Positions 44,615-52,727 are shown, counted from the stretch's first letter. The stretch is 64,000 bases of DNA from Yersinia artesiana (GCF_902726545.1 NZ_CACVAD010000027.1:1-64000); one strand, 5' to 3'. Notes: generated by a model not told the origin, from the sequence alone. A program made the numbers and translations.

Positions 44615-46453
44615 ATGGAGCAAAACCCGCAGTCACAGCTGAAGCTACTTGTCACCCGTGGTAAGGAGCAAGGCTATCTGACCTATGCTGAGGTCAATGA
44701 CCATCTGCCGGAAGATATCGTCGATTCCGATCAGATCGAAGACATCATCCAGATGATTAATGACATGGGCATACAGGTGCTGGAAGAAGCCCCTGATGCC
44801 GATGATTTAATGCTGGCCGAGAACACCACTGATACCGACGATGACGCGGCTGAAGCTGCTGCACAGGTGTTGTCCAGTGTTGAATCCGAAATCGGGCGTA
44901 CTACCGACCCGGTGCGTATGTACATGCGCGAAATGGGTACCGTTGAGCTGTTAACGCGTGAAGGCGAGATTGATATTGCCAAACGTATCGAAGACGGTAT
45001 CAATCAGGTTCAGTGCTCAGTAGCTGAGTACCCTGAAGCTATTACTTACCTGTTGGAACAATATGATCGCGTTGAAGCGGGTGAAGCCCGTCTATCTGAC
45101 CTGATCACCGGCTTTGTGGATCCAAACGCCGAAGAAGATATTGCGCCGACTGCAACTCACGTTGGTTCTGAATTATCCACTGAAGAAATGGATGATGACG
45201 ACGACGAAGATGAAGACGACGAAGAAGAAGAAGACGACAACAGCATCGATCCAGAGCTGGCACGCCAGAAATTCAGCGAATTGCGTGAGCAGTACGAAAA
45301 CGCACGTTTGGAAATCAAGAAAAATGGTCGTAGCCACGCCAACGCTGCTGCTGAGATTCTGAAGCTTTCTGAAGTGTTCAAACAGTTCCGCCTGGTGCCG
45401 AAGCAGTTCGACTATCTGGTCAATAACATGCGTGCCATGATGGACCGCGTTCGTACTCAAGAACGTATCATCATGAAACTGTGTGTTGAACAGTGCAAAA
45501 TGCCGAAGAAGAACTTCGTTACCCTGTTTGCCAGCAATGAAACCAGCGATACCTGGTTTGCAGCGGCAATTGCTATGGGTAAACCATGGTCTGAAAAACT
45601 GAAAGATGTTTCGGACGATGTGCAACGTAGCTTGCAAAAACTGCGTCAGATCGAAGAAGAAACCGGCCTGACCATTGAGCAAGTGAAAGACATCAACCGC
45701 CGTATGTCTATCGGTGAAGCGAAAGCGCGCCGCGCCAAGAAAGAAATGGTTGAGGCTAACCTGCGTTTGGTTATCTCTATTGCGAAAAAATACACTAACC
45801 GTGGTTTGCAATTCCTTGATTTAATTCAGGAAGGTAACATCGGTTTGATGAAAGCAGTAGATAAATTCGAATACCGCCGTGGTTATAAGTTCTCAACCTA
45901 TGCAACCTGGTGGATTCGTCAGGCCATCACCCGTTCTATCGCGGACCAGGCACGTACCATCCGTATTCCGGTGCATATGATTGAGACCATTAACAAACTC
46001 AATCGTATTTCGCGCCAGATGCTGCAAGAGATGGGCCGCGAACCAACGCCGGAAGAGCTGGCTGAACGCATGCTGATGCCGGAAGACAAGATCCGTAAGG
46101 TATTGAAGATTGCGAAAGAGCCAATCTCAATGGAAACCCCAATCGGTGATGATGAAGATTCACATCTGGGTGATTTCATTGAAGATACCACTCTGGAGCT
46201 GCCGCTGGACTCTGCTACTTCTGAGAGCCTGCGTTCTGCCACTCACGACGTGTTAGCTGGCCTAACAGCGCGTGAAGCGAAAGTTCTGCGGATGCGTTTC
46301 GGTATCGATATGAACACTGACCACACTTTGGAAGAAGTGGGTAAACAGTTCGACGTCACCCGTGAGCGTATCCGTCAGATCGAAGCTAAGGCACTGCGTA
46401 AACTGCGTCACCCAAGCCGCTCTGAAGTGCTGCGCAGCTTCCTGGACGATTAA
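44615..46453 (+). CDS. rpoD: RNA polymerase sigma-70 factor RpoD
   Basis: This is the housekeeping sigma factor, 612 residues from the ATG at 44615 (613 in E. coli). Region 1.1 starts [20 protein letters not shown]; a strongly acidic Asp/Glu run (about 191-210) lies in the nonconserved region; regions 2.1-2.4 ([20 protein letters not shown]-type core with [13 protein letters not shown]), 3 and 4.2 ([20 protein letters not shown]) follow; it ends [15 protein letters not shown]. Confidence 0.98.
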   Translation: MEQNPQSQLKLLVTRGKEQGYLTYAEVNDHLPEDIVDSDQIEDIIQMINDMGIQVLEEAPDADDLMLAENTTDTDDDAAEAAAQVLSSVESEIGRTTDPVRMYMREMGTVELLTREGEIDIAKRIEDGINQVQCSVAEYPEAITYLLEQYDRVEAGEARLSDLITGFVDPNAEEDIAPTATHVGSELSTEEMDDDDDEDEDDEEEEDDNSIDPELARQKFSELREQYENARLEIKKNGRSHANAAAEILKLSEVFKQFRLVPKQFDYLVNNMRAMMDRVRTQERIIMKLCVEQCKMPKKNFVTLFASNETSDTWFAAAIAMGKPWSEKLKDVSDDVQRSLQKLRQIEEETGLTIEQVKDINRRMSIGEAKARRAKKEMVEANLRLVISIAKKYTNRGLQFLDLIQEGNIGLMKAVDKFEYRRGYKFSTYATWWIRQAITRSIADQARTIRIPVHMIETINKLNRISRQMLQEMGREPTPEELAERMLMPEDKIRKVLKIAKEPISMETPIGDDEDSHLGDFIEDTTLELPLDSATSESLRSATHDVLAGLTAREAKVLRMRFGIDMNTDHTLEEVGKQFDVTRERIRQIEAKALRKLRHPSRSEVLRSFLDD

Positions 46454-46478
46454 TCGTCGGTTGCAGTGACAAGCACAC

Positions 46479-46510
46479 AAAAACCCCGGCATGCCGGGGT
46501 TTTTCTTTTT
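46479..46510 (+). terminator. Intrinsic terminator of rpoD
   Basis: AACCCCGGCATGCCGGGGTT is a near-perfect palindromic stem followed by TTTTCTTTTT, 26 bases after the rpoD stop. Confidence 0.92.
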
Positions 46511-46632
46511 GGCTTAAATTCTGATTCCAATATTGGCTTACTATTTTCTACTATATACTTAAAAACACTTAAATTTGCGCAGAAAACACCCATCTGATTT
46601 ATCAGCTCTAGACCGCAGGACAAAAACTACCG

Positions 46633-46638
46633 TATAAT
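46633..46638 (+). promoter_or_regulatory. -10 element of the tRNA promoter
   Basis: A perfect TATAAT lies 15 bases upstream of the tRNA; the -35 region is weak (TAGACC about 18 bases upstream). Confidence 0.6.
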
Positions 46639-46652
46639 CAGCGTCCAGGTTT

Positions 46653-46729
46653 GGCCCCTTAGCTCAGTTGGTTAGAGCACGCGACTCATAATCGCTTGGT
46701 CACTGGTTCAAGTCCAGTAGGGGCCACCA
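46653..46729 (+). tRNA. ileX: tRNA with CAT anticodon, tRNA-Ile2 type (ileX position)
   Basis: The 77 bases fold as a full tRNA: acceptor GGCCCCT/AGGGGCC with encoded CCA, D arm GCTCAGTTGGTTAGAGC, anticodon loop CTCATAA and T arm ACTGGTTCAAGTCCAGT. The anticodon CAT with this acceptor and body, next to rpoD, matches the E. coli ileX tRNA-Ile2, whose C34 is changed to lysidine to read AUA; automatic annotation may call it tRNA-Met. Its 3' part is the integration site of the element that follows. Confidence 0.9.
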
Positions 46730-46746
46730 TATAAAACAAGGAGTTA
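46683..46746 (+). other. Left attachment repeat (attL), inside the tRNA 3' end
   Basis: 64 bases from GACTCATAATCGC in the anticodon arm through CCACCATATAAAACAAGGAG and TTA are repeated without a mismatch at 57283-57346. Exact duplication of a tRNA 3' end with a P4-type integrase by the far copy marks the limits of an integrated element. Confidence 0.93.
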
Positions 46747-46770
46747 CGTTAATATCGTAACTCCTTTGTT
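46736..46770 (+). terminator. tRNA terminator rebuilt at attL
   Basis: ACAAGGAGTTACG and CGTAACTCCTTTGT form a 13-base stem with loop TTAATAT, followed by a T-rich tail. The 5' arm is partly att core and the 3' arm is element DNA. Confidence 0.75.
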
Positions 46771-46774
46771 ATTT

Positions 46775-46808
46775 CTGGGATACTTATGGGATACCTCAGA
46801 GCGGTATT
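46775..46808 (+). repeat. 34-base direct repeat, left copy (possible integrase arm site)
   Basis: CTGGGATACTTATGGGATAC followed by CTCAGAGCGGTATT occurs here, 28 bases inside attL, and identically at 57156-57189, 93 bases inside attR. It contains GGGATAC twice. In the excised circle both copies would flank the core in the same orientation, as arm-type integrase sites do. Confidence 0.6.
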
Positions 46809-46816
46809 GTCAGGTA

Positions 46817-47077
46817 TCAAAAGAGTTTTTCCGCTATAACCTGATACCCATTCCAGTATGTAGATCTGCCACTAACGGTTACCTTCTGCCCTAACTGGCA
46901 AAGCATTAGCTCCAGCGCCAGAAGATCAAAGGCAATAACCCGCAACGGGTAATCACTGCGCTTATCGCTCGATGCGAGAATTGTCGCTACAGCCATCACC
47001 TTACCTGTGCTGCTCTGTACCCGCTTAGGGGCTTTGGTTATATGCCCCATAACGGTCACTGTAGGTTTAGTGCTCAC
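46817..47077 (-). CDS. Small SSB-like OB-fold protein
   Basis: The 86 residues have the beta pattern of single-stranded DNA-binding OB folds: VTVMGHITKAPKRVQSSTGK, MAVATILAS, then KVTVSGRSTYWNGYQVIAEK, which resembles the SSB strand with W-x-G-x-QVIA. It lacks the acidic SSB tail. The start is GTG and overlaps the stop of the upstream gpI-like gene by 4 bases (GTGA), so the two are translationally coupled. It is the last gene before attL. SSB-like function is inferred from pattern only. Confidence 0.6.
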   Translation of the reverse strand: MSTKPTVTVMGHITKAPKRVQSSTGKVMAVATILASSDKRSDYPLRVIAFDLLALELMLCQLGQKVTVSGRSTYWNGYQVIAEKLF

Positions 47078-47691
47078 ATCTGGTCTTCGGCATGGATACC
47101 GGCAGATATTAACGCCCCACCGATCCGGCGTTTACCGTAACCCAACGGTACTGGATTACCCTGAGCAACCGAGTTCACCGGCCCACCAAATGCGTAAGAC
47201 GGTTTATTGTCAGGCGATTCTCGCATTGCCAGCCCGCCTTGTTGTGGGGATAGCATCTGAACGACACCACCCAGCACCATAGAAGCGCCGGCCATCATCA
47301 TGCCATTGGCGACACCCGCTGACATTAAAGCTGCTGTTGGGTTCCATAAGGTCGCGGCAATAAGGATCGCTCCCAAGATGGTTTGAAACAGTCCGGCCTT
47401 TTTACTGCCAATAATGATCGGGGCAATCCTTATTTCTTCGTTACCAATATTAAACTCCAGCTCGTCTTGAGAGATATTTCGCTTGCCTTTAAAGACAGCA
47501 AAAGTAAGACCCTTGTCCTTTGCTTCGTTAAGAAAGCGCTCAAAGCCCGGCAACAGCACACAGCAGGCTTTAATCGCTTCCTGTGTCGTACTGGCCGCAA
47601 AACGGAAAACACCGTCTTTATTTTCGGTGAATTGTTTCAGTGGGCCATAAAGCCGAATTGTTTTTACCTGTTCGTTATTCAATGAATTCAT
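47074..47691 (-). CDS. Lambda gpI-type tail assembly protein
   Basis: The 205-residue protein matches the lambda tail assembly protein I family along its length: a ubiquitin-like N-terminus (RLYGPLKQF ... AIKACCVLLPGF), IAPIIIGSKKAGLFQTILGA, a hydrophobic Gly/Ala segment (about 105-150, GASMVLGGVVQMLSP) and the end SVAQGNPVPLGYGKRRIGG. In lambda gpI acts with gpK, gpL and gpJ in tail-tip assembly. Here it is alone; no other tail gene is in the element. The start at 47691 follows GAGGT by 5 bases; the GTG two codons upstream is less likely. Confidence 0.8.
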   Translation of the reverse strand: MNSLNNEQVKTIRLYGPLKQFTENKDGVFRFAASTTQEAIKACCVLLPGFERFLNEAKDKGLTFAVFKGKRNISQDELEFNIGNEEIRIAPIIIGSKKAGLFQTILGAILIAATLWNPTAALMSAGVANGMMMAGASMVLGGVVQMLSPQQGGLAMRESPDNKPSYAFGGPVNSVAQGNPVPLGYGKRRIGGALISAGIHAEDQM

Positions 47692-47796
47692 GATCACCTC
47701 ATTCAGTTCATTCAGCAGGTCAAAGGCCGATAAAATGACTTTTAACCTTTTATTTTAGTGAGTTAAGTCCTGTTGATGGTGCTGTCTAAGCAGAAA

Positions 47797-48021
47797 TCAC
47801 CAGAATTTACCGTTAATGGCCCGTCGCGCTACGGCTGGTAACGGGTAAATAGGATTGCCCCGACGCATTCCCGCAGGCGTAACACCATGATTTCTAATCG
47901 ACTTAGCGATAGTGGCTCTATCAAGGCCTAAAATTCTTGAGATTTCGCTGATACTGCCGACAACAACGCCTTTTTGCACCTCAAGCGCTATCTCATTGCT
48001 ATTCAATACTCTTAATCTCAT
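47797..48021 (-). CDS. Nu1/DUF1441-like helix-turn-helix protein (possible small terminase)
   Basis: The 74 residues contain one winged-helix-like helix-turn-helix: SISEISRILGLDRATIAKSI followed by RNHGVTPAGMRRGNPIYPL and VARRAI. This pattern is that of DUF1441 and of the Nu1-type DNA-binding domain in small terminase subunits. It starts GAGGTAAATC before the ATG. It lies 76 bases downstream of a cos-like site, in the place nu1 has in lambda. It is too short to include the part of Nu1 that binds the large terminase, so it may be only a DNA-recognition module. Confidence 0.5.
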   Translation of the reverse strand: MRLRVLNSNEIALEVQKGVVVGSISEISRILGLDRATIAKSIRNHGVTPAGMRRGNPIYPLPAVARRAINGKFW

Positions 48022-48096
48022 GATTTACCTCAATAAAAATAAATCCATTAGTGGGTGGTGGTGATGTCGAATTAAAATTCAAAAACTAGCCGTTTT

Positions 48097-48116
48097 CCGC
48101 GAGTCCCACTCCCCGT
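48097..48116 (-). other. Lambda-like cos (cosN) candidate
   Basis: The minus strand reads ACGGGGAGTGGGACTCGCGG. Lambda cosN, as I remember it, reads ACGGGGCGGCGACCTCGCGG, so 15 of 20 positions agree, including both ends. Inside lies the interrupted palindrome GAGT-GGG-ACTC. Beyond CGCGG comes AAAACGGCTAGTTTTTGAAT, similar in spacing to the lambda sequence right of cosN. It lies between the capsid gene and the Nu1-like gene, in the orientation expected for packaging. A second inverted repeat (ACTCCCCG at 48108-48115, CGGGGAGT at 48131-48138) overlaps it. Confidence 0.5.
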
Positions 48117-48171
48117 GGTAGGCACCCCCTCGGGGAGTACCTTTGAGAATGGCTCTTATTTGAGGTTAGAC

Positions 48172-50103
48172 TCACGCTTCCCCACTCGATTTCACCAAAC
48201 CTCGATAGTCCAGAGCGGCAACACCAGCATCGATACGCACCTTCCACGCCACACCATCCACGGTGAAGCCTTGCTGCTCTTCAAGGTAAGGTGTGTCCAT
48301 ACCATCCAGATAAGCCACCTCAATAGTGTCTGAGCCTTTGGCTGATGCCACATACCACGCTTTAATACTCGCCTTATCTAAGCGAGGCTCAACAATGATT
48401 TCGCCCATGTTTTGCACTGTGTTGGTAATACCGGCGTTCTGGTTGGGGCTTGAGTCATTACCCTCACCAATCGGGAATAGGGATGAGGTTGATAACACCG
48501 CGCGCATTGCTGCACCTTCCAGTTCTGCCGGTACCAGAATATAAGCCGGCGTCACGTTCAATGGGTTTCCTGCAGCATCCTCTTGTAGCCGCATAGCCTT
48601 ACGAGCTTCGGTCAAGCCTTGCATATCCATACCTCGGGCAATCAAGTTGCTGTGATCTGCATGGAATAGCGCCTTGCCATCATTGAACTTGACGTTATCA
48701 ATAAGCACGGCATACACGAGGTTACCCACGGTGCGAGAGGCGGCGCGGCCCATCAATTGAGGGACAGTAGTCAGTTGTGACAAATCGTCATTGATGATGG
48801 CTTGGCGGGTGATAGAGAATATATTGCCATAGGTAGCCAGCGCGATAGGGACGCCCTTGTCGCTGGTTGTCACATACTTGTACTCAGCTCCTTCCAGAAC
48901 CTTATCCAGCGAGGTGAAGCCATTTAAGCCTACACGTTGAGCCTCATGGAAGTTTGAGAGTGAACCGGCTTTAGTCCACTGTTGGAAGGTTTCGCCGCTG
49001 TCCTGCCAGCCAACCAATACAGATTTCTCAGCACCGCCAGCCAGAATGGAGGAAAAATCACTGTTGCTATGGGTGAAAGCCAGATTCACTATCTGCATAC
49101 GGTTGCCAAAACTTGACACGCTGATCCCACGATCTACCAGTGAAGCCTTGGCCATATCGAACAGGCTCATCATGGCGTAAGGGTTACCCCGTTCTGCCTT
49201 ATCATGCCCTAGACGGGCATACAGCCCCTGACGGATCCCGTCACCTGTAATGTTGCCATTACCGGCATAAATATAATCTCCAACTGATGGAGTTTTATTT
49301 GATGGCGTGGCACTTGTTCCCATTAAAGCTAGTAACTTTTCTCGGGCTTGTTCCAGTGTGCAACTGGCATCTTCAACACAGGAAGCCTGTAGGTCTTTAT
49401 AGCGCCCACCGAACATAGCGAATAAATCTTTGATACCGTTAATACGCTGTTGCTCATTGCTGGTGCTCTGTGGTGCATTACCCTGTGGGGGCATAATCAT
49501 ATTTTTTAATGCTTCGGGCATATTCATATCCTCAATACATTTTGATTCAATCCGTGCCATTGCCTGAACTGGGGCTATCAGCTCATCAGCAAAACCATGT
49601 TCCAGACATTCACGGCCATTCATCCATGTTTCTGATTCCAACATAGCGGCCAGCTCTTCTGCTGTTTTACCGGTCTTGCTGGCATAGCCGGGGATCAGCG
49701 TTTCTTCAACTTTGTCCAGTAAGTCCGCATAACGGCGCATCTCTGACGCATCGCCGCCCTGAATTCCCCAAGGTCGGTGGATCATCATCATGGCGTTTTC
49801 TGGCATCCGTACCACATCCCCCACCATGGCGATGAATGACGCCATTGAGGCCGCAACGCCGTCGATAGTGACCGTGATTCGAGCAGGATGATTTTTAAGT
49901 AGGTTGTAGATGGCTATTCCTTCAAACACATCACCGCCTGGTGAATGAATATGAAGCTCGATGTGACTTATCCGCCCTAACGCAGTGAGTTCTTCCGCGA
50001 ACTGCTTAGCACTGACGCCATAAAAGCCTATCTCGTCATAAATAGAGATTGAGGCCGTGCCACCAGCTTTAGCTTGAATAGAAAACCAGCCTTTCATAGC
50101 CAT
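48172..50103 (-). CDS. ClpP-like prohead protease / major capsid protein fusion
   Basis: The 643 residues join two phage head functions. Residues 15-190 are a ClpP-like (S14) prohead protease: HSPGGDVFEG, the nucleophile S86 in DGVAASMASF and H109 in MMMIHRPWG. Residues about 195-290 are helical and Gln/Ala-rich, like a scaffold or delta domain. Residues about 330-640 are an HK97-type major capsid protein (FSITRQAIINDDLSQL, HADHSNLIA, LVPAELEGAAMRAVL). Fusions of this type are a recognised phage family. In this element it is the only head gene; no portal or large terminase is found. The ATG overlaps the preceding 59-residue gene. Confidence 0.88.
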   Translation of the reverse strand: MAMKGWFSIQAKAGGTASISIYDEIGFYGVSAKQFAEELTALGRISHIELHIHSPGGDVFEGIAIYNLLKNHPARITVTIDGVAASMASFIAMVGDVVRMPENAMMMIHRPWGIQGGDASEMRRYADLLDKVEETLIPGYASKTGKTAEELAAMLESETWMNGRECLEHGFADELIAPVQAMARIESKCIEDMNMPEALKNMIMPPQGNAPQSTSNEQQRINGIKDLFAMFGGRYKDLQASCVEDASCTLEQAREKLLALMGTSATPSNKTPSVGDYIYAGNGNITGDGIRQGLYARLGHDKAERGNPYAMMSLFDMAKASLVDRGISVSSFGNRMQIVNLAFTHSNSDFSSILAGGAEKSVLVGWQDSGETFQQWTKAGSLSNFHEAQRVGLNGFTSLDKVLEGAEYKYVTTSDKGVPIALATYGNIFSITRQAIINDDLSQLTTVPQLMGRAASRTVGNLVYAVLIDNVKFNDGKALFHADHSNLIARGMDMQGLTEARKAMRLQEDAAGNPLNVTPAYILVPAELEGAAMRAVLSTSSLFPIGEGNDSSPNQNAGITNTVQNMGEIIVEPRLDKASIKAWYVASAKGSDTIEVAYLDGMDTPYLEEQQGFTVDGVAWKVRIDAGVAALDYRGLVKSSGEA

Positions 50104-50273
50104 GCCCCCAATGAAGCGTTAAACCAGCAATGCACACTATTTCGCACAATCTGCCCTTTGGTCGGGAGTGGCATTTCCGGGTGATTCTTACGGTGCCATT
50201 CCTGATACTCATCAATCTTTTTCATCGTCTCGGCATCAATATGTACTGCTATGCCTTTTTTCTTCGTTGCCAT
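50094..50273 (-). CDS. 59-residue ribbon-helix-helix-like protein
   Basis: A short frame starts at ATG 50273 after AGGGG and reads MATKKKGIAVHIDAETMKKI, then DEYQEWHRKNHPEMPLPTKG, QIVRNSVHCWFNASLGAWL. The beta strand (GIAVHID), first helix (AETMKKIDEYQEW) and later helix (KGQIVRNSVHCWF) fit a small ribbon-helix-helix DNA-binding protein. Its stop overlaps the start of the protease-capsid gene by 10 bases (ATGGCTATGA), so it may couple or regulate capsid synthesis. Confidence 0.6.
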   Translation of the reverse strand: MATKKKGIAVHIDAETMKKIDEYQEWHRKNHPEMPLPTKGQIVRNSVHCWFNASLGAWL

Positions 50274-50372
50274 ACTTACCCCTGATATTTATACAGTGTT
50301 GGTGCAAGAATCATATGATCAATAATTTTAATCGTAAAGACAAATAAAACTAATGGTAATAATTTAAGCAAT

Positions 50373-50393
50373 AAAAAAGCGACCGAAGCCGCT
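50373..50393 (-). terminator. Intrinsic terminator after the helicase operon
   Basis: On the minus strand AGCGGC-TTCG-GTCGCT is a 6-base stem (one G-T pair) with a UUCG loop, followed by TTTTTTA. It separates the helicase operon and iteron array from the capsid operon. Confidence 0.7.
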
Positions 50394-50430
50394 ACAAATA
50401 AAATGCATGAAAAAATAAATTATGCTTTTA

Positions 50431-50650
50431 GGTCTCCACCTCTCCACCCAAGCCAATTTCACTATATAAATCATAACATTAGTAGGTGGTGACTACTATT
50501 TTAGGTCTCCGTAAGTCACCACTCTAAGCCTCCACCTTTTTAGAGATGGGTGGAGAGGTGGAGACTAGGTGGAGACTCTATTTAAAGGTCACCACCCATT
50601 AACCCTATGTTTTATAATATCTATTTAACTAAGTGGAGACGGGTGGAGAC
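50431..50650. repeat. Iteron array, candidate replication origin of the element
   Basis: Copies of the 9-mer GGTGGAGAC or GGTGGTGAC, most exact and some with one change, occur on both strands. Plus strand: 50485-50493, 50557-50565, 50568-50576, 50632-50640 (one mismatch) and 50642-50650. Minus strand: 50432-50440, 50515-50523, 50528-50536 and 50588-50596. The array is intergenic, directly downstream of the SF3 helicase gene, beside a strongly AT-rich stretch (50290-50430). P4-type helicases bind iterons at their origin. This accounts for the 391-base gap 50274-50664. Confidence 0.75.
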
Positions 50651-50664
50651 TTATTCAATAACTT

Positions 50665-52392
50665 TTACTCTGCCCCCCCTGTTGCAGCCGGTAGCCACTC
50701 ATCGGCATCATCAGCCAGCCGGATGTTAGAGCGCATATTTCCTTTGGTGCTTTTCTTCCTAATATATTCTTTTCCATACTCAGCCATTGAACCCGGCATA
50801 TCAGTAGCGAACCGGTTAAGCGAGATCGGCTTGCTCAATCCATTACTCTGCATATAGGCAAGGTAGGCGTGGTACAGGTACTTCCGTGGGCTGAACGGTA
50901 TAATGCTGGCATTGCCGATAAACAAGCCGTCACACTGCACCGATGCCATTAGGTAGCCGCAGAAGTCCACCAGCGAATCACCTTCACGCTTAATAGCCAA
51001 CGCCTCTTCTGATTTCTGCTGTTCGAACAAAAGCCGTTTAGCTTCTCCCTGATCTGCAAAGCGTGTCAGTAAGTGGCGAATGATAACCGGCAGCTCTGCC
51101 TCTATCTTTTCTGACAACATCGGATCACGCTCATTCTCTGGCACCACCTGCGAGAAGTTGAAAATAACCCGACGCCGGGATATGCCGCCGCTTCGGTCGC
51201 TGAATGACATGGCGTTATTATTCACTGCCAAAATAACAGCCGGGATCCGTGTCGAGTAAGGTGCTTTGTGTTTCGGGTCTATCGCGACCTTATCCCCACC
51301 TGTGATGGCTTTGATCCCAGCCCCGTCACCAGCATAGCGCGACATATCAGGCATGATGATAAGAGAGTACCCCACTATCAGCGCCCTTTCCCTTGGCTCC
51401 TCGAGCGCCTTCATACTGGCCGATACGGTGTTGGCTTTCCCTGCCAGCATGGTGCAGATCTCAGCCAATACACTTTTACCACTACCACCAGCGCCGGTTA
51501 TCTCAAGAAATAGCTGCCAGTCATACCGGTTCGCCATCACCATATACAACGCCGCCAGCACTCGATCAGCTTTCCGGGCATTACCGGCCGTCGACCAGTT
51601 AAGCCACTTCCAGAACGCGGGAGAGTGGGTGGCCAGTGATTCCCCTTCCTCTGCCTGAATGAATTCCACATCACTGGCGATCAATAACCAGTCCTCTTGA
51701 CGGTGTTCTCTGAATACCCCCTCTCGGGTATCAAATACACCGTTGCTAAAGCCAATCAGATTGCGTGCTGTGGTCCCCATTATTGGCAGACTCAATTTCA
51801 TGGTATCAACGGCGTTCTTCATGGCTGGCATGGAGTAAGGAACCCTAGATTCCATAAATATTGCCGCCATTTCTCGCGACAGCGCCTTATCTGAAACAGG
51901 TTGCCAGATTATGCCGTTGTAATGATGTACAGTGTCCGAATCGCCATGCACGGCTAAATCACCGTCATAACGAGCCAGAAGTACCTCACCGCGCTGGCTT
52001 GGCCCCATTTGATTAAGTGCTGGGATTACGGCAGGTTCATCAGCGGGAACAACATTAAATAGGGAGTTAATGCGATCGGCATTAGCTAATACAGCCACCA
52101 GATCAGGACGGCTGATAAACTCCAGTACCACCGCTTCGCGTTTCTCCCGTGCGTATTCCGGTGATTTGGCTGAATGGAAGCCATTGTCGGCTAACCACTC
52201 CGGCGTAACTGTCCCAATCGCGAAAGATCCCAGCCTTACGGCCAGACAATTGAGAGGTGTCCCTGTAGTGGTTTGTAGTATGGCCTTTGCTACCACTGCT
52301 TTCTCAATCGGGCGACCATTAACCCAACGATAGACGCAGGAAAACAGTTCATTGGGCCATTGGTTAACACTAGTCTTCTGTGGCTTACTCAT
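50665..52392 (-). CDS. P4/D5-type SF3 replication helicase
   Basis: The 575-residue protein has the D5-type N-terminal region (about 150-280, HHYNGIIWQPVSDKALSREM) and an SF3 helicase domain with Walker A GAGGSGKS at 300-307, a B motif region (LIIMPDMSRYAG) and motif C (VILAVNNN). P4 alpha protein and relatives replicate the element from iterons. P4 alpha carries an N-terminal zinc-TOPRIM primase; the first 150 residues here show no such cysteine cluster or TOPRIM motif, so priming may come from the host. It overlaps the previous gene by 4 bases (ATGA). Confidence 0.85.
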   Translation of the reverse strand: MSKPQKTSVNQWPNELFSCVYRWVNGRPIEKAVVAKAILQTTTGTPLNCLAVRLGSFAIGTVTPEWLADNGFHSAKSPEYAREKREAVVLEFISRPDLVAVLANADRINSLFNVVPADEPAVIPALNQMGPSQRGEVLLARYDGDLAVHGDSDTVHHYNGIIWQPVSDKALSREMAAIFMESRVPYSMPAMKNAVDTMKLSLPIMGTTARNLIGFSNGVFDTREGVFREHRQEDWLLIASDVEFIQAEEGESLATHSPAFWKWLNWSTAGNARKADRVLAALYMVMANRYDWQLFLEITGAGGSGKSVLAEICTMLAGKANTVSASMKALEEPRERALIVGYSLIIMPDMSRYAGDGAGIKAITGGDKVAIDPKHKAPYSTRIPAVILAVNNNAMSFSDRSGGISRRRVIFNFSQVVPENERDPMLSEKIEAELPVIIRHLLTRFADQGEAKRLLFEQQKSEEALAIKREGDSLVDFCGYLMASVQCDGLFIGNASIIPFSPRKYLYHAYLAYMQSNGLSKPISLNRFATDMPGSMAEYGKEYIRKKSTKGNMRSNIRLADDADEWLPAATGGAE

Positions 52393-52727
52393 AGCTGTGG
52401 CCTCGCTGACATGGTGAATTTACCGATCAGCGGGTGATACCAGTATTTGCTACCGTATTTACGCTTGGCACCCTTGATAATTATCAGCGCCGCTTCACGG
52501 AATTTAGCCTCATGCACTGCGTGACCATTCCCATGACGAACTATCATCACACCACAATTTCTCGCCAGTTCTTCCGCTTTGCTGGTGGATAGCCCCATTT
52601 CAGCCGCCAGAGTGGTAAGAGGTGCCATACCTTCCGGTACTGAGCCTTTACGGTGCATAGCGGCTAAAGCCAGCTCGAGGGCCACAACGCGCTTTTCCAG
52701 CTCGTTAAATTTCAATGTGCTAATCAT
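52389..52727 (-). CDS. Hypothetical protein, 112 residues, in the helicase operon
   Basis: I do not recognise a family. An N-terminal helix (LNELEKRVVALELALAA-like heptads, residues 7-25) precedes a possible winged helix (MAPLTTLAAEMGLSTSKAEELARNCGV) and a basic end (KGAKRKYGSKYWYHPL). It looks like a small DNA-binding protein. It overlaps both neighbours by 4 bases, showing tight coupling between the 100-residue gene and the helicase. Confidence 0.7.
   Translation of the reverse strand: MISTLKFNELEKRVVALELALAAMHRKGSVPEGMAPLTTLAAEMGLSTSKAEELARNCGVMIVRHGNGHAVHEAKFREAALIIIKGAKRKYGSKYWYHPLIGKFTMSARPQL

Noticed and set aside
45173-45811. A 212-codon frame opposite rpoD
   Set aside because: It is a shadow of rpoD with codon bias following the plus-strand gene, including a Phe/Val run that mirrors the acidic run of sigma-70.
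50431-50650. Iteron region considered as a CRISPR array
   Set aside because: The 9-base units are irregularly spaced and on both strands, with no constant spacer length and no cas genes.
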